Positions 44,194 to 53,334 of a stretch of 64,000 nt of DNA are shown here, in pieces. The DNA is from Aliiroseovarius sediminis. Its GTDB lineage: Bacteria > Pseudomonadota > Alphaproteobacteria > Rhodobacterales > Rhodobacteraceae. The notes beneath the pieces were generated by a model, which was given only the letters and a program-made list of their open reading frames with translations, did no database searches and was not told the origin of the DNA. Positions within the stretch are counted from its first letter, which is position 1; every line of letters begins with the position of its first letter. The position numbers were made by a program, and so were the translations under genes. The stretch covers positions 62,001-126,000 of the forward strand of contig NZ_JALBYP010000038.1 of the NCBI RefSeq assembly GCF_022678485.1, read 5' to 3'.

Positions 44194-45213
44194 TCAGGCT
44201 TTGTAGTAGTCCAGATACCAAGCGACGAAGCTGTTCACGCCGTCGCGGAAATCCGTTGCCGGGCGATAGCCGGTCAGCCGTTGCAACAGCGTTGCATCTG
44301 CCCAAGTGGCGGGCACGTCGCCCATCTGCATTTCCATGTAATTGCGCTGGGCTTTCTTGCCGATGGCGTCTTCGATCGCATCGACGAAATCCAGCAATCG
44401 CACCTTGTCAGAGTTGCCGACATTCACCACGCGGTAGGGGGCGGCGGGGGACAGGCTGTCGCCGTCTTCAATCTCGTCCGGGCTGTCGGGGCGCACGGGG
44501 GCGGCGTCGATCAACAGGCGGATGCCGCGGACGAGGTCCTCGACATAGGTGAAGTCGCGGAACATCTCGCCGTTGTTGTATATGTCGATGGGCGTGCCTT
44601 CGATGATCCCTTTGGTGAACTTGAACAGCGCCATGTCAGGGCGGCCCCACGGGCCATAGACGGTGAAGAAGCGAAACATCGTCGTGGGCAGGTCCCAAAG
44701 ATGGGCATAGCTGTGCGCCATGCTTTCATTGGCCTTCTTGGTGGCGGCATAGATCGTCAGTTGCGTGTCTGCCTTTTCAGTTTCTTTGAACGGCATATCG
44801 GTATTCGCGCCGTACACCGAACTGGTGGAGGCCATCAGAAGGTGGTCGACCTTATGACGCCGCGCGGCCTCCATCACGTTGAAGGTGCCGATCACGTTGC
44901 TGTCCAGATAGGCGCGGGGGTTCTCAAGGCTGTAGCGCACGCCCGCTTGCGCGGCGAGGTGCACGATCACGTCGGGCGCAAACTCGTCTGCCACCTTGTC
45001 CAGCAGCACCTGATCTTCCAGCATCCCTTCGGTCATCGTGAAGTCGGCATTCTGCAAAAGCATCTGGTGGCGGCGCTGTTTCAGGGTGATATCATAGTAA
45101 TCGGTCATTCCGTCATAACCGTGGACCCGAAAACCTTCGGCTAGCAGTAGTTTGGACAGGTGATAGCCGATAAAACCGGCGGACCCGGTAACCAAAACTT
45201 TGCGTTGCGCCAT
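44194..45213 (-). CDS. UDP-glucuronate 4-epimerase family protein (LpsL-like)
   Basis: A 339-residue short-chain dehydrogenase-fold epimerase. Rossmann motif Val-Thr-Gly-Ser-Ala-Gly-Phe-Ile-Gly at residues 8-16; catalytic Tyr-x-x-x-Lys in Ile-Tyr-Ala-Ala-Thr-Lys-Lys-Ala-Asn-Glu; Asn-Asn-Gly-x-Met-x-Arg-Asp-Phe-Thr-Tyr-Val-Glu-Asp near residue 215. These match UDP-glucuronate 4-epimerases, which interconvert UDP-GlcA and UDP-GalA, supplying acidic sugars with the neighbouring dehydrogenase. It is 141 nt upstream of that gene and divergent from ilvD. Confidence 0.9.
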   Translation of the reverse strand: MAQRKVLVTGSAGFIGYHLSKLLLAEGFRVHGYDGMTDYYDITLKQRRHQMLLQNADFTMTEGMLEDQVLLDKVADEFAPDVIVHLAAQAGVRYSLENPRAYLDSNVIGTFNVMEAARRHKVDHLLMASTSSVYGANTDMPFKETEKADTQLTIYAATKKANESMAHSYAHLWDLPTTMFRFFTVYGPWGRPDMALFKFTKGIIEGTPIDIYNNGEMFRDFTYVEDLVRGIRLLIDAAPVRPDSPDEIEDGDSLSPAAPYRVVNVGNSDKVRLLDFVDAIEDAIGKKAQRNYMEMQMGDVPATWADATLLQRLTGYRPATDFRDGVNSFVAWYLDYYKA

Positions 45214-45367
45214 GCGACTGTGCCTTTCAGGATGGTGTTGTGATCGCTTCTAGCGTGGTGATGTGGTAACGCCAAGCGTGATCGTGCGGCCTTAATCTGC
45301 TCTGGCCTCATGGCACGCAGAGTGATAAATCGCTGGGGAAACACACTCCAGACAAGGTGGGGACCGT

Positions 45368-47203
45368 ATGCCTGCTTACAGATCCAGAACCTCGACCCAT
45401 GGCCGCAACATGGCCGGTGCCCGCGGCCTTTGGCGCGCAACCGGCATGACTGATGATGATTTCGGCAAGCCGATCATCGCCATCGTCAACAGCTTCACGC
45501 AATTCGTGCCGGGCCACGTTCACCTGAAAGACTTGGGCCAGATGGTCGCGCGCGAGGTCGAGGCCGCAGGCGGTGTTGCCAAGGAATTCAACACCATCGC
45601 CGTGGATGACGGGATTGCGATGGGCCATGACGGGATGCTGTATTCGCTGCCGTCGCGCGAGGTCATTGCCGACAGCGTGGAATACATGGTCAATGCGCAT
45701 TGCGCTGATGCGATGGTCTGCATTTCGAACTGCGACAAGATCACGCCGGGGATGCTGATGGCTGCGATGCGGCTGAACATCCCGGTGATCTTTGTGTCCG
45801 GCGGCCCGATGGAGGCCGGCAAGATCGACATTGCCGATCTGGACATGGACAAGATCGACCTTGTGGATGCGATGGTCGCCGCCGCCAGCGAAGACCTGAC
45901 CGACGAACAGGTGCAGCATATCGAAGAAAACGCCTGCCCGACTTGCGGGTCGTGTTCGGGCATGTTCACCGCGAACTCGATGAACTGTCTGGCCGAGGCG
46001 CTGGGCTTGGCGCTGCCGGGCAACGGATCGACCCTTGCGACACACTCGGATCGCAAACAGTTGTTCCTTGAGGCGGGCCGCAAGATCGTCGAGATCACCA
46101 AGCGTCATTATGTGAAAGAAGAAAAAGGCCTGCTGCCGCGCGAGATCGCGACTTTTGATGCATTCGAAAATGCCATGTCCCTCGACATTGCGATGGGTGG
46201 CTCGACAAACACGGTTCTGCACCTGCTGGCCATCGCCCACGAGGGCGAGGTCGATTTCAACATGACACATATGGACGCGCTTAGCCGTAAAGTGCCGTGT
46301 CTGTGCAAGGTCGCACCTAACACCGTCAATGTGCATATGGAGGACATTCACCGCGCCGGTGGTATCTTCTCGATCCTCGGTGAACTGCATCGCGCGAGGC
46401 TTCTGCATGGCGATTGTTCGACCGTGCATTCGGCCACAATAGCCGAGGCGATTGCGAAATGGGACATCACGGTTTCGGATAACTCCGAAGCTGAAAACCT
46501 GTTCAAAGCCGCACCCGGTGGCGTTCGCACGACGCAGGCGTTCAGCCAGTCGAACCGATACAAGGAATTGGACACCGACCGCGAAGGCGGCGTGATCCGG
46601 TCCAAGGAACACGCGTTCAGCGAAGATGGCGGGCTGGCTGTTCTGTTTGGCAATATTGCGCTGGACGGATGTATCGTGAAAACGGCGGGGGTTGATGAAA
46701 GCATCCTTAAATTCACCGGCACCGCTCATATCTGCGAAAGCCAGGACGCGGCGGTTAGCGATATTCTGACCGGCAAAGTGAACGAAGGCGACGTGGTCGT
46801 TATACGTTACGAAGGACCGCGTGGTGGACCTGGGATGCAAGAAATGCTGTATCCGACCAGCTATCTGAAATCGAAAGGCCTGGGCAAAGCCTGCGCGCTG
46901 TTGACGGACGGGCGTTTCTCGGGCGGTACCTCGGGCTTGTCGATTGGTCATGTATCGCCGGAAGCTGCGGAAGGCGGCGCGATCGGTCTGGTGCAACAAG
47001 GCGACAAGATCGAGATCGACATCCCCAATCGCACGATCAATCTGGCGGTGCCTGACGATGAACTGGCGGCTCGCCGTGCCGCGCAGGACGAAAAAGGCTG
47101 GCACCCTGCCGCGCCGCGCAAACGCAAGGTGTCGAAGGCATTGAAAGCATATGCGATGTTGGCATCGTCGGCGGCCAAGGGGGCTGTGCGTGTGATCGAC
47201 TGA
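45368..47203 (+). CDS. ilvD: dihydroxy-acid dehydratase
   Basis: A 611-residue iron-sulfur dehydratase making 2-oxo-isovalerate and 2-oxo-3-methylvalerate in isoleucine, valine and pantothenate synthesis. Cluster-binding Cys residues are visible in Ser-Asn-Cys-Asp-Lys-Ile-Thr-Pro-Gly and in [15 protein letters not shown]. The C-terminal [10 protein letters not shown] is also typical. AAGGTGG precedes the ATG. It is monocistronic with a terminator after it. Confidence 0.97.
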   Translation: MPAYRSRTSTHGRNMAGARGLWRATGMTDDDFGKPIIAIVNSFTQFVPGHVHLKDLGQMVAREVEAAGGVAKEFNTIAVDDGIAMGHDGMLYSLPSREVIADSVEYMVNAHCADAMVCISNCDKITPGMLMAAMRLNIPVIFVSGGPMEAGKIDIADLDMDKIDLVDAMVAAASEDLTDEQVQHIEENACPTCGSCSGMFTANSMNCLAEALGLALPGNGSTLATHSDRKQLFLEAGRKIVEITKRHYVKEEKGLLPREIATFDAFENAMSLDIAMGGSTNTVLHLLAIAHEGEVDFNMTHMDALSRKVPCLCKVAPNTVNVHMEDIHRAGGIFSILGELHRARLLHGDCSTVHSATIAEAIAKWDITVSDNSEAENLFKAAPGGVRTTQAFSQSNRYKELDTDREGGVIRSKEHAFSEDGGLAVLFGNIALDGCIVKTAGVDESILKFTGTAHICESQDAAVSDILTGKVNEGDVVVIRYEGPRGGPGMQEMLYPTSYLKSKGLGKACALLTDGRFSGGTSGLSIGHVSPEAAEGGAIGLVQQGDKIEIDIPNRTINLAVPDDELAARRAAQDEKGWHPAAPRKRKVSKALKAYAMLASSAAKGAVRVID

Positions 47204-47223
47204 TCCGTGCCGATCGGATTATG

Positions 47224-47253
47224 AAAGGGCAGGGGGAAACCTCTGCCCTTTTT
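47224..47253 (+). terminator. rho-independent terminator after ilvD
   Basis: Arms 47224-47232 and 47243-47251, perfect 9 bp, 10-nt loop, followed by a T run. It also touches the stop of the convergent binding-protein gene. Confidence 0.88.
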
Positions 47254-48302
47254 CAGTTTTGCAAGAGAGAGTTTTCCCAGTTTCGCAGGAAGCTTTGCCG
47301 TTTCAGATTGTCCAGAAACACCAGTAACGCCGGCCCATAGCGAACGGGCCTGAGAGACGGATTCGTGCGCAAAGCCGCTGCGTCAACAGCGGGCAGCCCC
47401 GATGCCGCCACCAAGTCCTTGCGGGCTTTCAGGTCCAGCAGGAAATCCAGCATCATGCGCGCATCGTCCACGTTTTCAGCAGTGCGCGGGATTAAGGCGG
47501 TGCGCGACATGACGTTTACGTAATCACTCATCTCGATGATCTGAAAGCCATTGGTATGTTTCAACTGTGCCGCCGCATAGCTGCCAAGCACATTATAAGC
47601 CAAAGCAAGCTTGCCTGATGCCACATCGCGAATCATGTCGCCAGAACAGCAATATAGCTTGGCATCCAGTCGGCCCATCACTTCCATCAACCGCCAAAAT
47701 GCGTCGGAGTTCCGGCTGTCCTGTGTCGCCATTAAATAGCCAAACCCGGACCGCCGTACGTCATAGGTGCCGATCTTGCCCTGAAACCGATCGGGATTGT
47801 CGCGCAAAACCGCGATCAGTTCGTCCCGGTTTTGCGGCGCGGTGCCTTCGGCAAAAAATTCGTCCGATACGACCAGAATTGCTGGCTCCTGCGTGAACGC
47901 GAAAAGCTGGTCGCGCCAAGTGGCCCACGCAGGCAGGGTCGTTGCGATCTGGGGGGCGTGGTCCTGCGCAAACCCGTCATTGGCCAGTTTGGTCTGCAAG
48001 TCCATGGCCGATGATATGGCAAGATCGAACACTGCCCCCTCGTCATAAAGCGCACCCATCAGGTCGGTTGTTCCGGTGACAGTGTAATCCACGGTGATAC
48101 CGGAGTGGGCATCCTGAAAGGCGCGTATAATGGGGTCAAATACGTTAAGATCAGCGGTCGAGATGACCTTGAGCCGAGACCGTTCTGATTTGGCCTGATA
48201 AAGCTTGCGGCTTTCGACCTCGAACCCCAGCGCGCTGGATGTCATCAGGGTTAACGCCACCAGCGCGACCATTACCCGCGCGGAAATATCAGCGAAACAC
48301 AT
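47253..48302 (-). CDS. periplasmic solute-binding protein of the sensor operon (AfuA-like)
   Basis: A 349-residue protein with an N-terminal hydrophobic signal segment (about 9-26, ending Ser-Ser-Ala-Leu-Gly) and a type II binding-protein body: Leu-Lys-Val-Ile-Ser-Thr-Ala-Asp near residue 45 and Phe-Asp-Leu-Ala-Ile-Ser-Ser-Ala-Met-Asp-Leu later, like ferric-iron/AfuA-type receptors. No permease or ATPase genes accompany it. It follows the histidine kinase gene, overlapping it by 31 nt, so a sensory ligand-presenting role is more likely than transport. ATG 48302 has AAAGG; ATG 48272, joined to the kinase stop as TAATG, is an alternative start. Confidence 0.78.
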   Translation of the reverse strand: MCFADISARVMVALVALTLMTSSALGFEVESRKLYQAKSERSRLKVISTADLNVFDPIIRAFQDAHSGITVDYTVTGTTDLMGALYDEGAVFDLAISSAMDLQTKLANDGFAQDHAPQIATTLPAWATWRDQLFAFTQEPAILVVSDEFFAEGTAPQNRDELIAVLRDNPDRFQGKIGTYDVRRSGFGYLMATQDSRNSDAFWRLMEVMGRLDAKLYCCSGDMIRDVASGKLALAYNVLGSYAAAQLKHTNGFQIIEMSDYVNVMSRTALIPRTAENVDDARMMLDFLLDLKARKDLVAASGLPAVDAAALRTNPSLRPVRYGPALLVFLDNLKRQSFLRNWENSLLQN

Positions 48303-49648
48303 GCGCCTTTCCCTTTCTTATTCGGTGAAATTTCCAGGCGTCCGCCATGCGCTTTCGCCACTTCGTCAGCGATTGTCAGGCCAAGACCCGACCCGACGAT
48401 ATCGCTGACATTTGCACCACGGGTGTAACGCGTGGTCAATGCCGACAAGTCCGTTTCACCGAACCCGCGCCCCTGATCCGTAATCGACAGTGTGATTTTG
48501 TCATCCAGACCAACGCGGGCGATGATGTCGCTGTCATCCGGAGAATACTTGATCGCGTTGTCCAGAATATTCTGAAGCGCGGCTTGCAGCAAAATACCGT
48601 CGCCCGTGAACGGGATCGGCTTGTCCCCAGTGTCGCGTCGGATCACGATATCTTTCAAGTCAGCCGTCGGGCCAAGCCGGTCACAAGTTTCGTCCATCAA
48701 GCTGCGCAGGTCCAGCGCATCTTGTGCCAGACTGTCGGCGCGAAACGTGACCATCGCGTGATCCAGCATCTGCCCGGCCGAACGCGAGCTTTCGTCGATG
48801 GCGCGGATCATCTCGCGGATGGCGTGCTTGTGTTCGGGTTTGTTCAGCTTGCGATGCGTGATCTCGGCCTGCGCGCGCACAGTGGCAAGCGGTGTGCGGA
48901 CACGGTGGGCGGCTTCGGTTATGAAATCCTCGGTCCGCGACAACGAAGCGCGCAGCCGCGCCATGAAGGAATTGAGCGCGGTGATCAGGGGCACCAGTTC
49001 GTCGGGGGCGCTGGTTTCGAAGGGGCGCAAATCGGTTGGCCCGCGGCGCATGACCGACCCGGTGATCCGCGTAATGGGTGCCAGCGCCGATCCCGCGGCC
49101 CACAGGCTAAGCGCCGTCGCCAGCAAGAAGAAGCCCACCCCGACGCTTGTTGCTGTCGCCGTGATTTGGCGCGACGTCGCCGCCAGCGCCTGACGGGTCT
49201 GTGCAACGGTTACAACGACCGTTGTTGCCCCTATACCCGTGCTAACCGGTCGCGTGACTGAGGCCGCGCGGATTTCATCGCCACGATAGACAAGCGTTTG
49301 CAAACTGGGTGTGCCAAGGCGCGGCGGCTGGTCTGGTTGCGGCAGATCGGGATAGCCGGTCAGCGTCTGCCCATCCGTCACCACGCGATAAAACACCCGG
49401 TCCTCGTTGATCGAGCCAAGCATGGACAAAGACGAATATGGCAGATCAAGCGTGACCGCCCCATCTTCGCTGCGCAAGCTGTCCGCGATGGCCGTGGCCG
49501 AGGCGGATAGAATATCGTCCTGCGTTCCTTCGGCCGCGCGTTCGGCTACACCGCGCACGGCCAGGAAGAAGGCCATCGACAGAAGGGCTGCGACCAAGGC
49601 CAACTGGATGAAAAGCCGTTTGCGGATTGATCCAAGCGGCGTCACCAT
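48272..49648 (-). CDS. tctE: sensor histidine kinase (TctE-like)
   Basis: A 458-residue membrane kinase. Two transmembrane helices (about 10-30 and 170-190) flank a periplasmic domain, then a HAMP-like linker, the H box Glu-Ala-Ala-His-Arg-Val-Arg-Thr-Pro-Leu, the N box Asn-Ile-Leu-Asp-Asn-Ala-Ile-Lys-Tyr, and G boxes Asp-Gln-Gly-Arg-Gly-Phe and Gly-Ser-Gly-Leu-Gly-Leu. The His-Arg-Val-Arg-Thr-Pro form of the H box is that of TctE/QseC-type kinases. It overlaps the response regulator gene by 7 nt. With divergent tctCBA nearby, control of carboxylate uptake is likely. Confidence 0.9.
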   Translation of the reverse strand: MVTPLGSIRKRLFIQLALVAALLSMAFFLAVRGVAERAAEGTQDDILSASATAIADSLRSEDGAVTLDLPYSSLSMLGSINEDRVFYRVVTDGQTLTGYPDLPQPDQPPRLGTPSLQTLVYRGDEIRAASVTRPVSTGIGATTVVVTVAQTRQALAATSRQITATATSVGVGFFLLATALSLWAAGSALAPITRITGSVMRRGPTDLRPFETSAPDELVPLITALNSFMARLRASLSRTEDFITEAAHRVRTPLATVRAQAEITHRKLNKPEHKHAIREMIRAIDESSRSAGQMLDHAMVTFRADSLAQDALDLRSLMDETCDRLGPTADLKDIVIRRDTGDKPIPFTGDGILLQAALQNILDNAIKYSPDDSDIIARVGLDDKITLSITDQGRGFGETDLSALTTRYTRGANVSDIVGSGLGLTIADEVAKAHGGRLEISPNKKGKGACVSLIFPRG

Positions 49649-50307
49649 GCAACCATCCGATAGCCCAGACCGCGTACGGTTTCGATCTTTGCACCTGCTC
49701 CTTCAAGCCGTTTGCGAAGGCGCCCGACATAGACCTCGATTGCGTTGTCGGATACTTCATCGGACATGGAAAACAGCCGGTCGATCAGGTGGGCTTTTGA
49801 GAAAACCTGACCCGGTGCGGCGAAGAAAACTTCCAGCAGGCGCAGTTCGCGGTTGCGAAGGGCTACGGTCTGATTATCGAAGCGCAGCTCGCCTTTGGTG
49901 GCGTCAAGTGTGGTGCCGGCAAAGGTGGTTGCGTTGTCTGCCGCCCCGCCTTGCCGCCTGAGAACGGCGCGCACGCGGGCTTCAAGCTCGGAAAAATCGA
50001 AGGGCTTGACGATATAATCGTCCGCACCCAGGTCAAGCAGACCCACCCGGTCAGATACCGCAGACCGGGCGGTAATGACGATAACCGGCGTGCGCTTCTC
50101 AGCCTGCCGCTGGCGTTCCAGAAAATCGCGGCCATCGCCATCGGGCAACATAATATCAAGCAAAATCAGGTCGTAATTCGCCACGGCAGTCAAGTCACCG
50201 GCTTCGGCAAGGGTTCCCGCATGGTCAACCGCGTGGCCGTCCAACTGCAGACGCTCGACCACCACGCCAGCCAGCTTGGGATTGTCCTCGATCAGAAGGA
50301 ACCGCAT
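49642..50307 (-). CDS. tctD: OmpR-family response regulator (TctD-like)
   Basis: A 221-residue regulator: receiver domain with acidic pair Glu7-Asp8, phosphoacceptor Asp51 in Leu-Leu-Asp-Ile-Met-Leu-Pro-Asp-Gly-Asp-Gly, Thr/Ser at Ile-Thr-Ala and conserved Lys in Ile-Val-Lys-Pro-Phe; then a winged-helix DNA-binding domain ending Glu-Thr-Val-Arg-Gly-Leu-Gly-Tyr-Arg. It is first in the tctD-tctE-binding-protein operon and divergent from tctC, with an 11-bp tandem repeat in the shared gap. Confidence 0.92.
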   Translation of the reverse strand: MRFLLIEDNPKLAGVVVERLQLDGHAVDHAGTLAEAGDLTAVANYDLILLDIMLPDGDGRDFLERQRQAEKRTPVIVITARSAVSDRVGLLDLGADDYIVKPFDFSELEARVRAVLRRQGGAADNATTFAGTTLDATKGELRFDNQTVALRNRELRLLEVFFAAPGQVFSKAHLIDRLFSMSDEVSDNAIEVYVGRLRKRLEGAGAKIETVRGLGYRMVAW

Positions 50308-50329
50308 ACATTGCCCTTTTTTGCGCCGC

Positions 50330-50351
50330 GTGACAGGTTGGTGTCAGGTTC
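50330..50351. promoter_or_regulatory. 11-bp tandem direct repeat, candidate TctD site
   Basis: GTGACAGGTTG followed immediately by GTGTCAGGTTC, 9 of 11 positions identical, in the tctD/tctC divergent gap, 23 nt from tctD and 59 nt before tctC. OmpR-family regulators typically bind tandem half-sites with this period. Confidence 0.6.
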
Positions 50352-50409
50352 AGGCGATTGGGTCTGAACATGGGCGGGTGTAACGCCCCTGTCAAATGGG
50401 AGGAAACTT

Positions 50410-51378
50410 ATGACAAAACGTCTTTTCAAGGCGCTGGCGACCAGTGCTGTTTTGGGCCTTGGGGCCACCACCGCAGCAACGGCTGCCGAGTGTATTGCCC
50501 CGGCCAACCCCGGCGGCGGCTGGGATTTCACCTGCCGTCAGATCGGCAAGATCATGTATGATATCGGGGCCGTGGATAAGCCCATTCAAGTGACCAACAT
50601 GGCGGGTGCCGGTGGCGGTCTTGCTTACAACTACGTGGTGTCAGAACGCGGCGATGACGCCGAGTTAATCGTGGCGGCGTCGTCCGCGACTTCGACCCGG
50701 CTGGCGCAGAACGCCTATGCTGGTATGACCGCCGATCAGGTGCGCTTTGTGGGGTCCATCGGTGCCGACCCCGGCGTGATCGTCGTGGCCGCAGACAGCC
50801 CTTATCAGTCGTTGAATGACTTGGTCGATGCCGTGAAGGCGGAACCCGGTTCAATCGCGTTTGCCGGTGGGTCCGCAGTTGGCGGCTTTGACCACCTGAA
50901 ACCTCTGATGATCCTGCAACGTGCTGGGGTCGAGGATGTGAAAGCCGTGAAATACATCGGTGTTGACGGTGGTGCAGATGCGATCACCCAAACCGTTGGC
51001 GGGTTCACTCAAGCCATGTCGGGCGATATGTCCGAGATCGTAGGCTTCCTGAAATCCGGCGACGTTCGCGCGATTGCTGTTCTGACAGAAGAGCGCGTGC
51101 CCGGGTTTGAGGATATCCCCACTGCGAAAGAGCAAGGCATCGACGTTGTTGCCGTGAACTGGCGTGGTCTGTATGTGCCCAAGGACATCAGCGATGAGGA
51201 TTTCCAGAAATGGGCTGATCGCCTGCAACAGGTTGCAGACAGCGACGAATGGAAGGAAGCCATGGTCGCTAACGGTCTTGCCCCCTTCACAAAAGTTGGT
51301 GGTGATTTCCAATCCTATGTCGATGGCGTCGTAGCTGAAATTCGCGCGCTTTCGAAAGAGATCGGGGTGATCCAGTAA
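50410..51378 (+). CDS. tctC: tripartite tricarboxylate transporter substrate-binding protein TctC
   Basis: A 322-residue periplasmic receptor of the Bug/TctC family. A signal peptide is clear (Lys3, Arg4, an Ala/Leu core and Ala-Thr-Ala-Ala before Glu). The mature part starts with Pro-Ala-Asn-Pro-Gly-Gly-Gly-Trp-Asp, the diagnostic loop that contacts the carboxylate, and later Ala-Gly-Gly-Ser-Ala-Val-Gly-Gly-Phe-Asp. It feeds a carboxylate-type solute to TctAB. GGAGG precedes the ATG, and its stop overlaps tctB as TAATG. Confidence 0.95.
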   Translation: MTKRLFKALATSAVLGLGATTAATAAECIAPANPGGGWDFTCRQIGKIMYDIGAVDKPIQVTNMAGAGGGLAYNYVVSERGDDAELIVAASSATSTRLAQNAYAGMTADQVRFVGSIGADPGVIVVAADSPYQSLNDLVDAVKAEPGSIAFAGGSAVGGFDHLKPLMILQRAGVEDVKAVKYIGVDGGADAITQTVGGFTQAMSGDMSEIVGFLKSGDVRAIAVLTEERVPGFEDIPTAKEQGIDVVAVNWRGLYVPKDISDEDFQKWADRLQQVADSDEWKEAMVANGLAPFTKVGGDFQSYVDGVVAEIRALSKEIGVIQ

Positions 51379-51818
51379 TGGCATCTGACCGTATCTTCGG
51401 AGCGGTCGTGACCCTTGTGGCGCTGGCTTATATTGCCAGCGCCATGCAGATCCAGTCCAGCTTCATGGCGGATCCAGTGGGGCCGAAGACCTTTCCAATC
51501 CTGATCGGAGGCGTGGCCGCCCTGTGCGGGATTATCGTGGCGCTCAGACCCGACCCTGACCCGGAATGGCCTGTGCTAGCGACGTTTGGTTCGCTTGCTG
51601 TCGCGGTTGTGGTGCTTGTCGGCTATGCCTATGCCTTGAAACCGCTGGGCTTTCTGATCCCCACAGCGATCACCGCATCCATTCTAAGTTATCAGATCGA
51701 ACCGCGCGCAGGTCGTGCTGTGCTTGCCGGAATTGGCCTGTCTGTCGGGTTGTTCCTGATCTTCAAATTCGCGCTGGGCCTTGGGCTTGTCCCGTTCCCC
51801 AAATCGCTGACCGGCTGA
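51378..51818 (+). CDS. tctB: tripartite tricarboxylate transporter small subunit TctB
   Basis: A 146-residue protein with four hydrophobic helices (about 5-22, 36-53, 67-90 and 118-140), the size and topology of TctB. Asp-Pro-Val-Gly-Pro-Lys-Thr-Phe-Pro between helices 1 and 2 is a family motif. It starts on the tctC stop (TAATG) and is followed 11 nt later by tctA. Confidence 0.93.
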   Translation: MASDRIFGAVVTLVALAYIASAMQIQSSFMADPVGPKTFPILIGGVAALCGIIVALRPDPDPEWPVLATFGSLAVAVVVLVGYAYALKPLGFLIPTAITASILSYQIEPRAGRAVLAGIGLSVGLFLIFKFALGLGLVPFPKSLTG

Positions 51819-51828
51819 GGAAATCCCC

Positions 51829-53334
51829 ATGGAACTGCTTTCAAACCTCGCGATCGGCTTCGATATCGCGCTGTCGCCTTACACGCTGATGCTGGCCGTG
51901 ATCGGGTGCTTCATTGGCACGATCATTGGCGCGCTTCCGGGCCTTGGCCCATCAAACGGCGTGGCGATCCTGATCCCCTTGACCTTCACGATGGGGCTGG
52001 ATGCCACATCGGCGCTGGTCCTTATGACGTCCGTTTACTACGGCGCGATGTATGGCGGGCGGATCAGTTCGATCCTTCTGAACATTCCGGGCGACGAGCC
52101 TGCGCTTATGACAACCCTCGATGGCTATCCAATGGCCAAAGCGGGCCGTGCAGGCGATGCGCTGGTTCTGTCCGGCGTTGCGTCCTTCGTTGGTGCGTTT
52201 CTGGCGACTATTGGCCTGATGCTGTTGGCCCCTATGCTGGCGCAGGTGGCGTTCCTGTTTGGCCCCGCCGAATATTTCGCGCTGTATCTCTTGGCGTTTG
52301 CCACGCTTGGCGGGATGGCGTCCAACAACCAAGCCAAGGCTGCGATTGCGTCCTGCATCGGCTTGGGCATCGCGATGATCGGGGTGGACAACAATTCGGG
52401 CCTGCCGCGCCTGACGGGTGGCAACATGCACCTGTTTGACGGCATTGACTTCCTTGTTGCCATCGTGGGCCTGTTCGCAATTGCCGAGGTCTTCTTCTTC
52501 ATCGAAAGCCACGGCAAGAACACGTCAATCGGCGTGAAGCTTGAAAAGGTGACAATCCCTGTCAAAGACATCATGGAGTCCGGCTGGACTATGCTGCGGT
52601 CCTCAGTCGTGGGGTTCATCGCGGGGGTTCTTCCGGGGGCGGGCGCGTCGCTGGGCAGTTTCTTGGCCTATATGTCTGAGAAATCCATTGCAGGTGAAAA
52701 AGGCGGCTTCGGCACCGGTGTTCCAAAAGGTGTCGCTGCGCCCGAGGCTGGCAACAACGCTGCCGCTGGTGGCGCGCTGGTTCCCATGCTGACGCTTGGC
52801 GTGCCGGGGTCCGGCACCACGGCGGTTCTGCTGGCGCTTCTGATGACGCTGAACATTACCCCGGGGCCGATGCTGTTCACCGAACGGCCAGAGGTTGTGT
52901 GGGGCCTGATCGCATCGCTTCTGATCGCAAACTTCGTGCTCCTTCTGATGAACGTGCCGATGGTGAAAATCTTTGTGAAGGTGCTGTCGGTGCCGCCTTG
53001 GGTGCTTCTGCCCGGCGTTACGATGATCAGCTTCGTTGGCATCTATTCCCTGTCGGGCAGCTATTTCGATCTGGTGCTGATGGTTGGCTTCGGGGCGCTG
53101 GGATATGTCCTGCGCAAGCTTGACGTGCCGACCGTTCCGATCATCCTAGGCATCCTTCTGGGTGGCCATATGGAGGACGCGTTGCGCCGCGCCATGGTGC
53201 TGTCGGGTGGCGACTGGAAATTCCTGTTCTCGTCCGGTATCTCAATCACGCTTTGGATTGTCGCGATCGTGGGCTTCGTCGCCCCGATGTTCTTGCGCAA
53301 GTTCCTGAAGAAACCGCAAAGGATTACTGACTGA
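51829..53334 (+). CDS. tctA: tripartite tricarboxylate transporter large subunit TctA
   Basis: A 501-residue inner-membrane carrier with about twelve helices. The two inverted family motifs are present: Gly-Ala-Leu-Pro-Gly-Leu-Gly-Pro-Ser-Asn-Gly near residue 40 and Leu-Pro-Gly-Ala-Gly-Ala-Ser near residue 270, with Tyr-Tyr-Gly-Ala-Met-Tyr-Gly-Gly after the first. Transport is secondary, using an ion gradient. Its TGA overlaps the AtuA-like gene's ATG. Confidence 0.95.
   Translation: MELLSNLAIGFDIALSPYTLMLAVIGCFIGTIIGALPGLGPSNGVAILIPLTFTMGLDATSALVLMTSVYYGAMYGGRISSILLNIPGDEPALMTTLDGYPMAKAGRAGDALVLSGVASFVGAFLATIGLMLLAPMLAQVAFLFGPAEYFALYLLAFATLGGMASNNQAKAAIASCIGLGIAMIGVDNNSGLPRLTGGNMHLFDGIDFLVAIVGLFAIAEVFFFIESHGKNTSIGVKLEKVTIPVKDIMESGWTMLRSSVVGFIAGVLPGAGASLGSFLAYMSEKSIAGEKGGFGTGVPKGVAAPEAGNNAAAGGALVPMLTLGVPGSGTTAVLLALLMTLNITPGPMLFTERPEVVWGLIASLLIANFVLLLMNVPMVKIFVKVLSVPPWVLLPGVTMISFVGIYSLSGSYFDLVLMVGFGALGYVLRKLDVPTVPIILGILLGGHMEDALRRAMVLSGGDWKFLFSSGISITLWIVAIVGFVAPMFLRKFLKKPQRITD

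Noticed and set aside
45308-47104. 598-codon minus-strand frame opposite ilvD
   Set aside because: Entirely antisense to an unmistakable ilvD; GC-rich third positions keep such frames open by chance.
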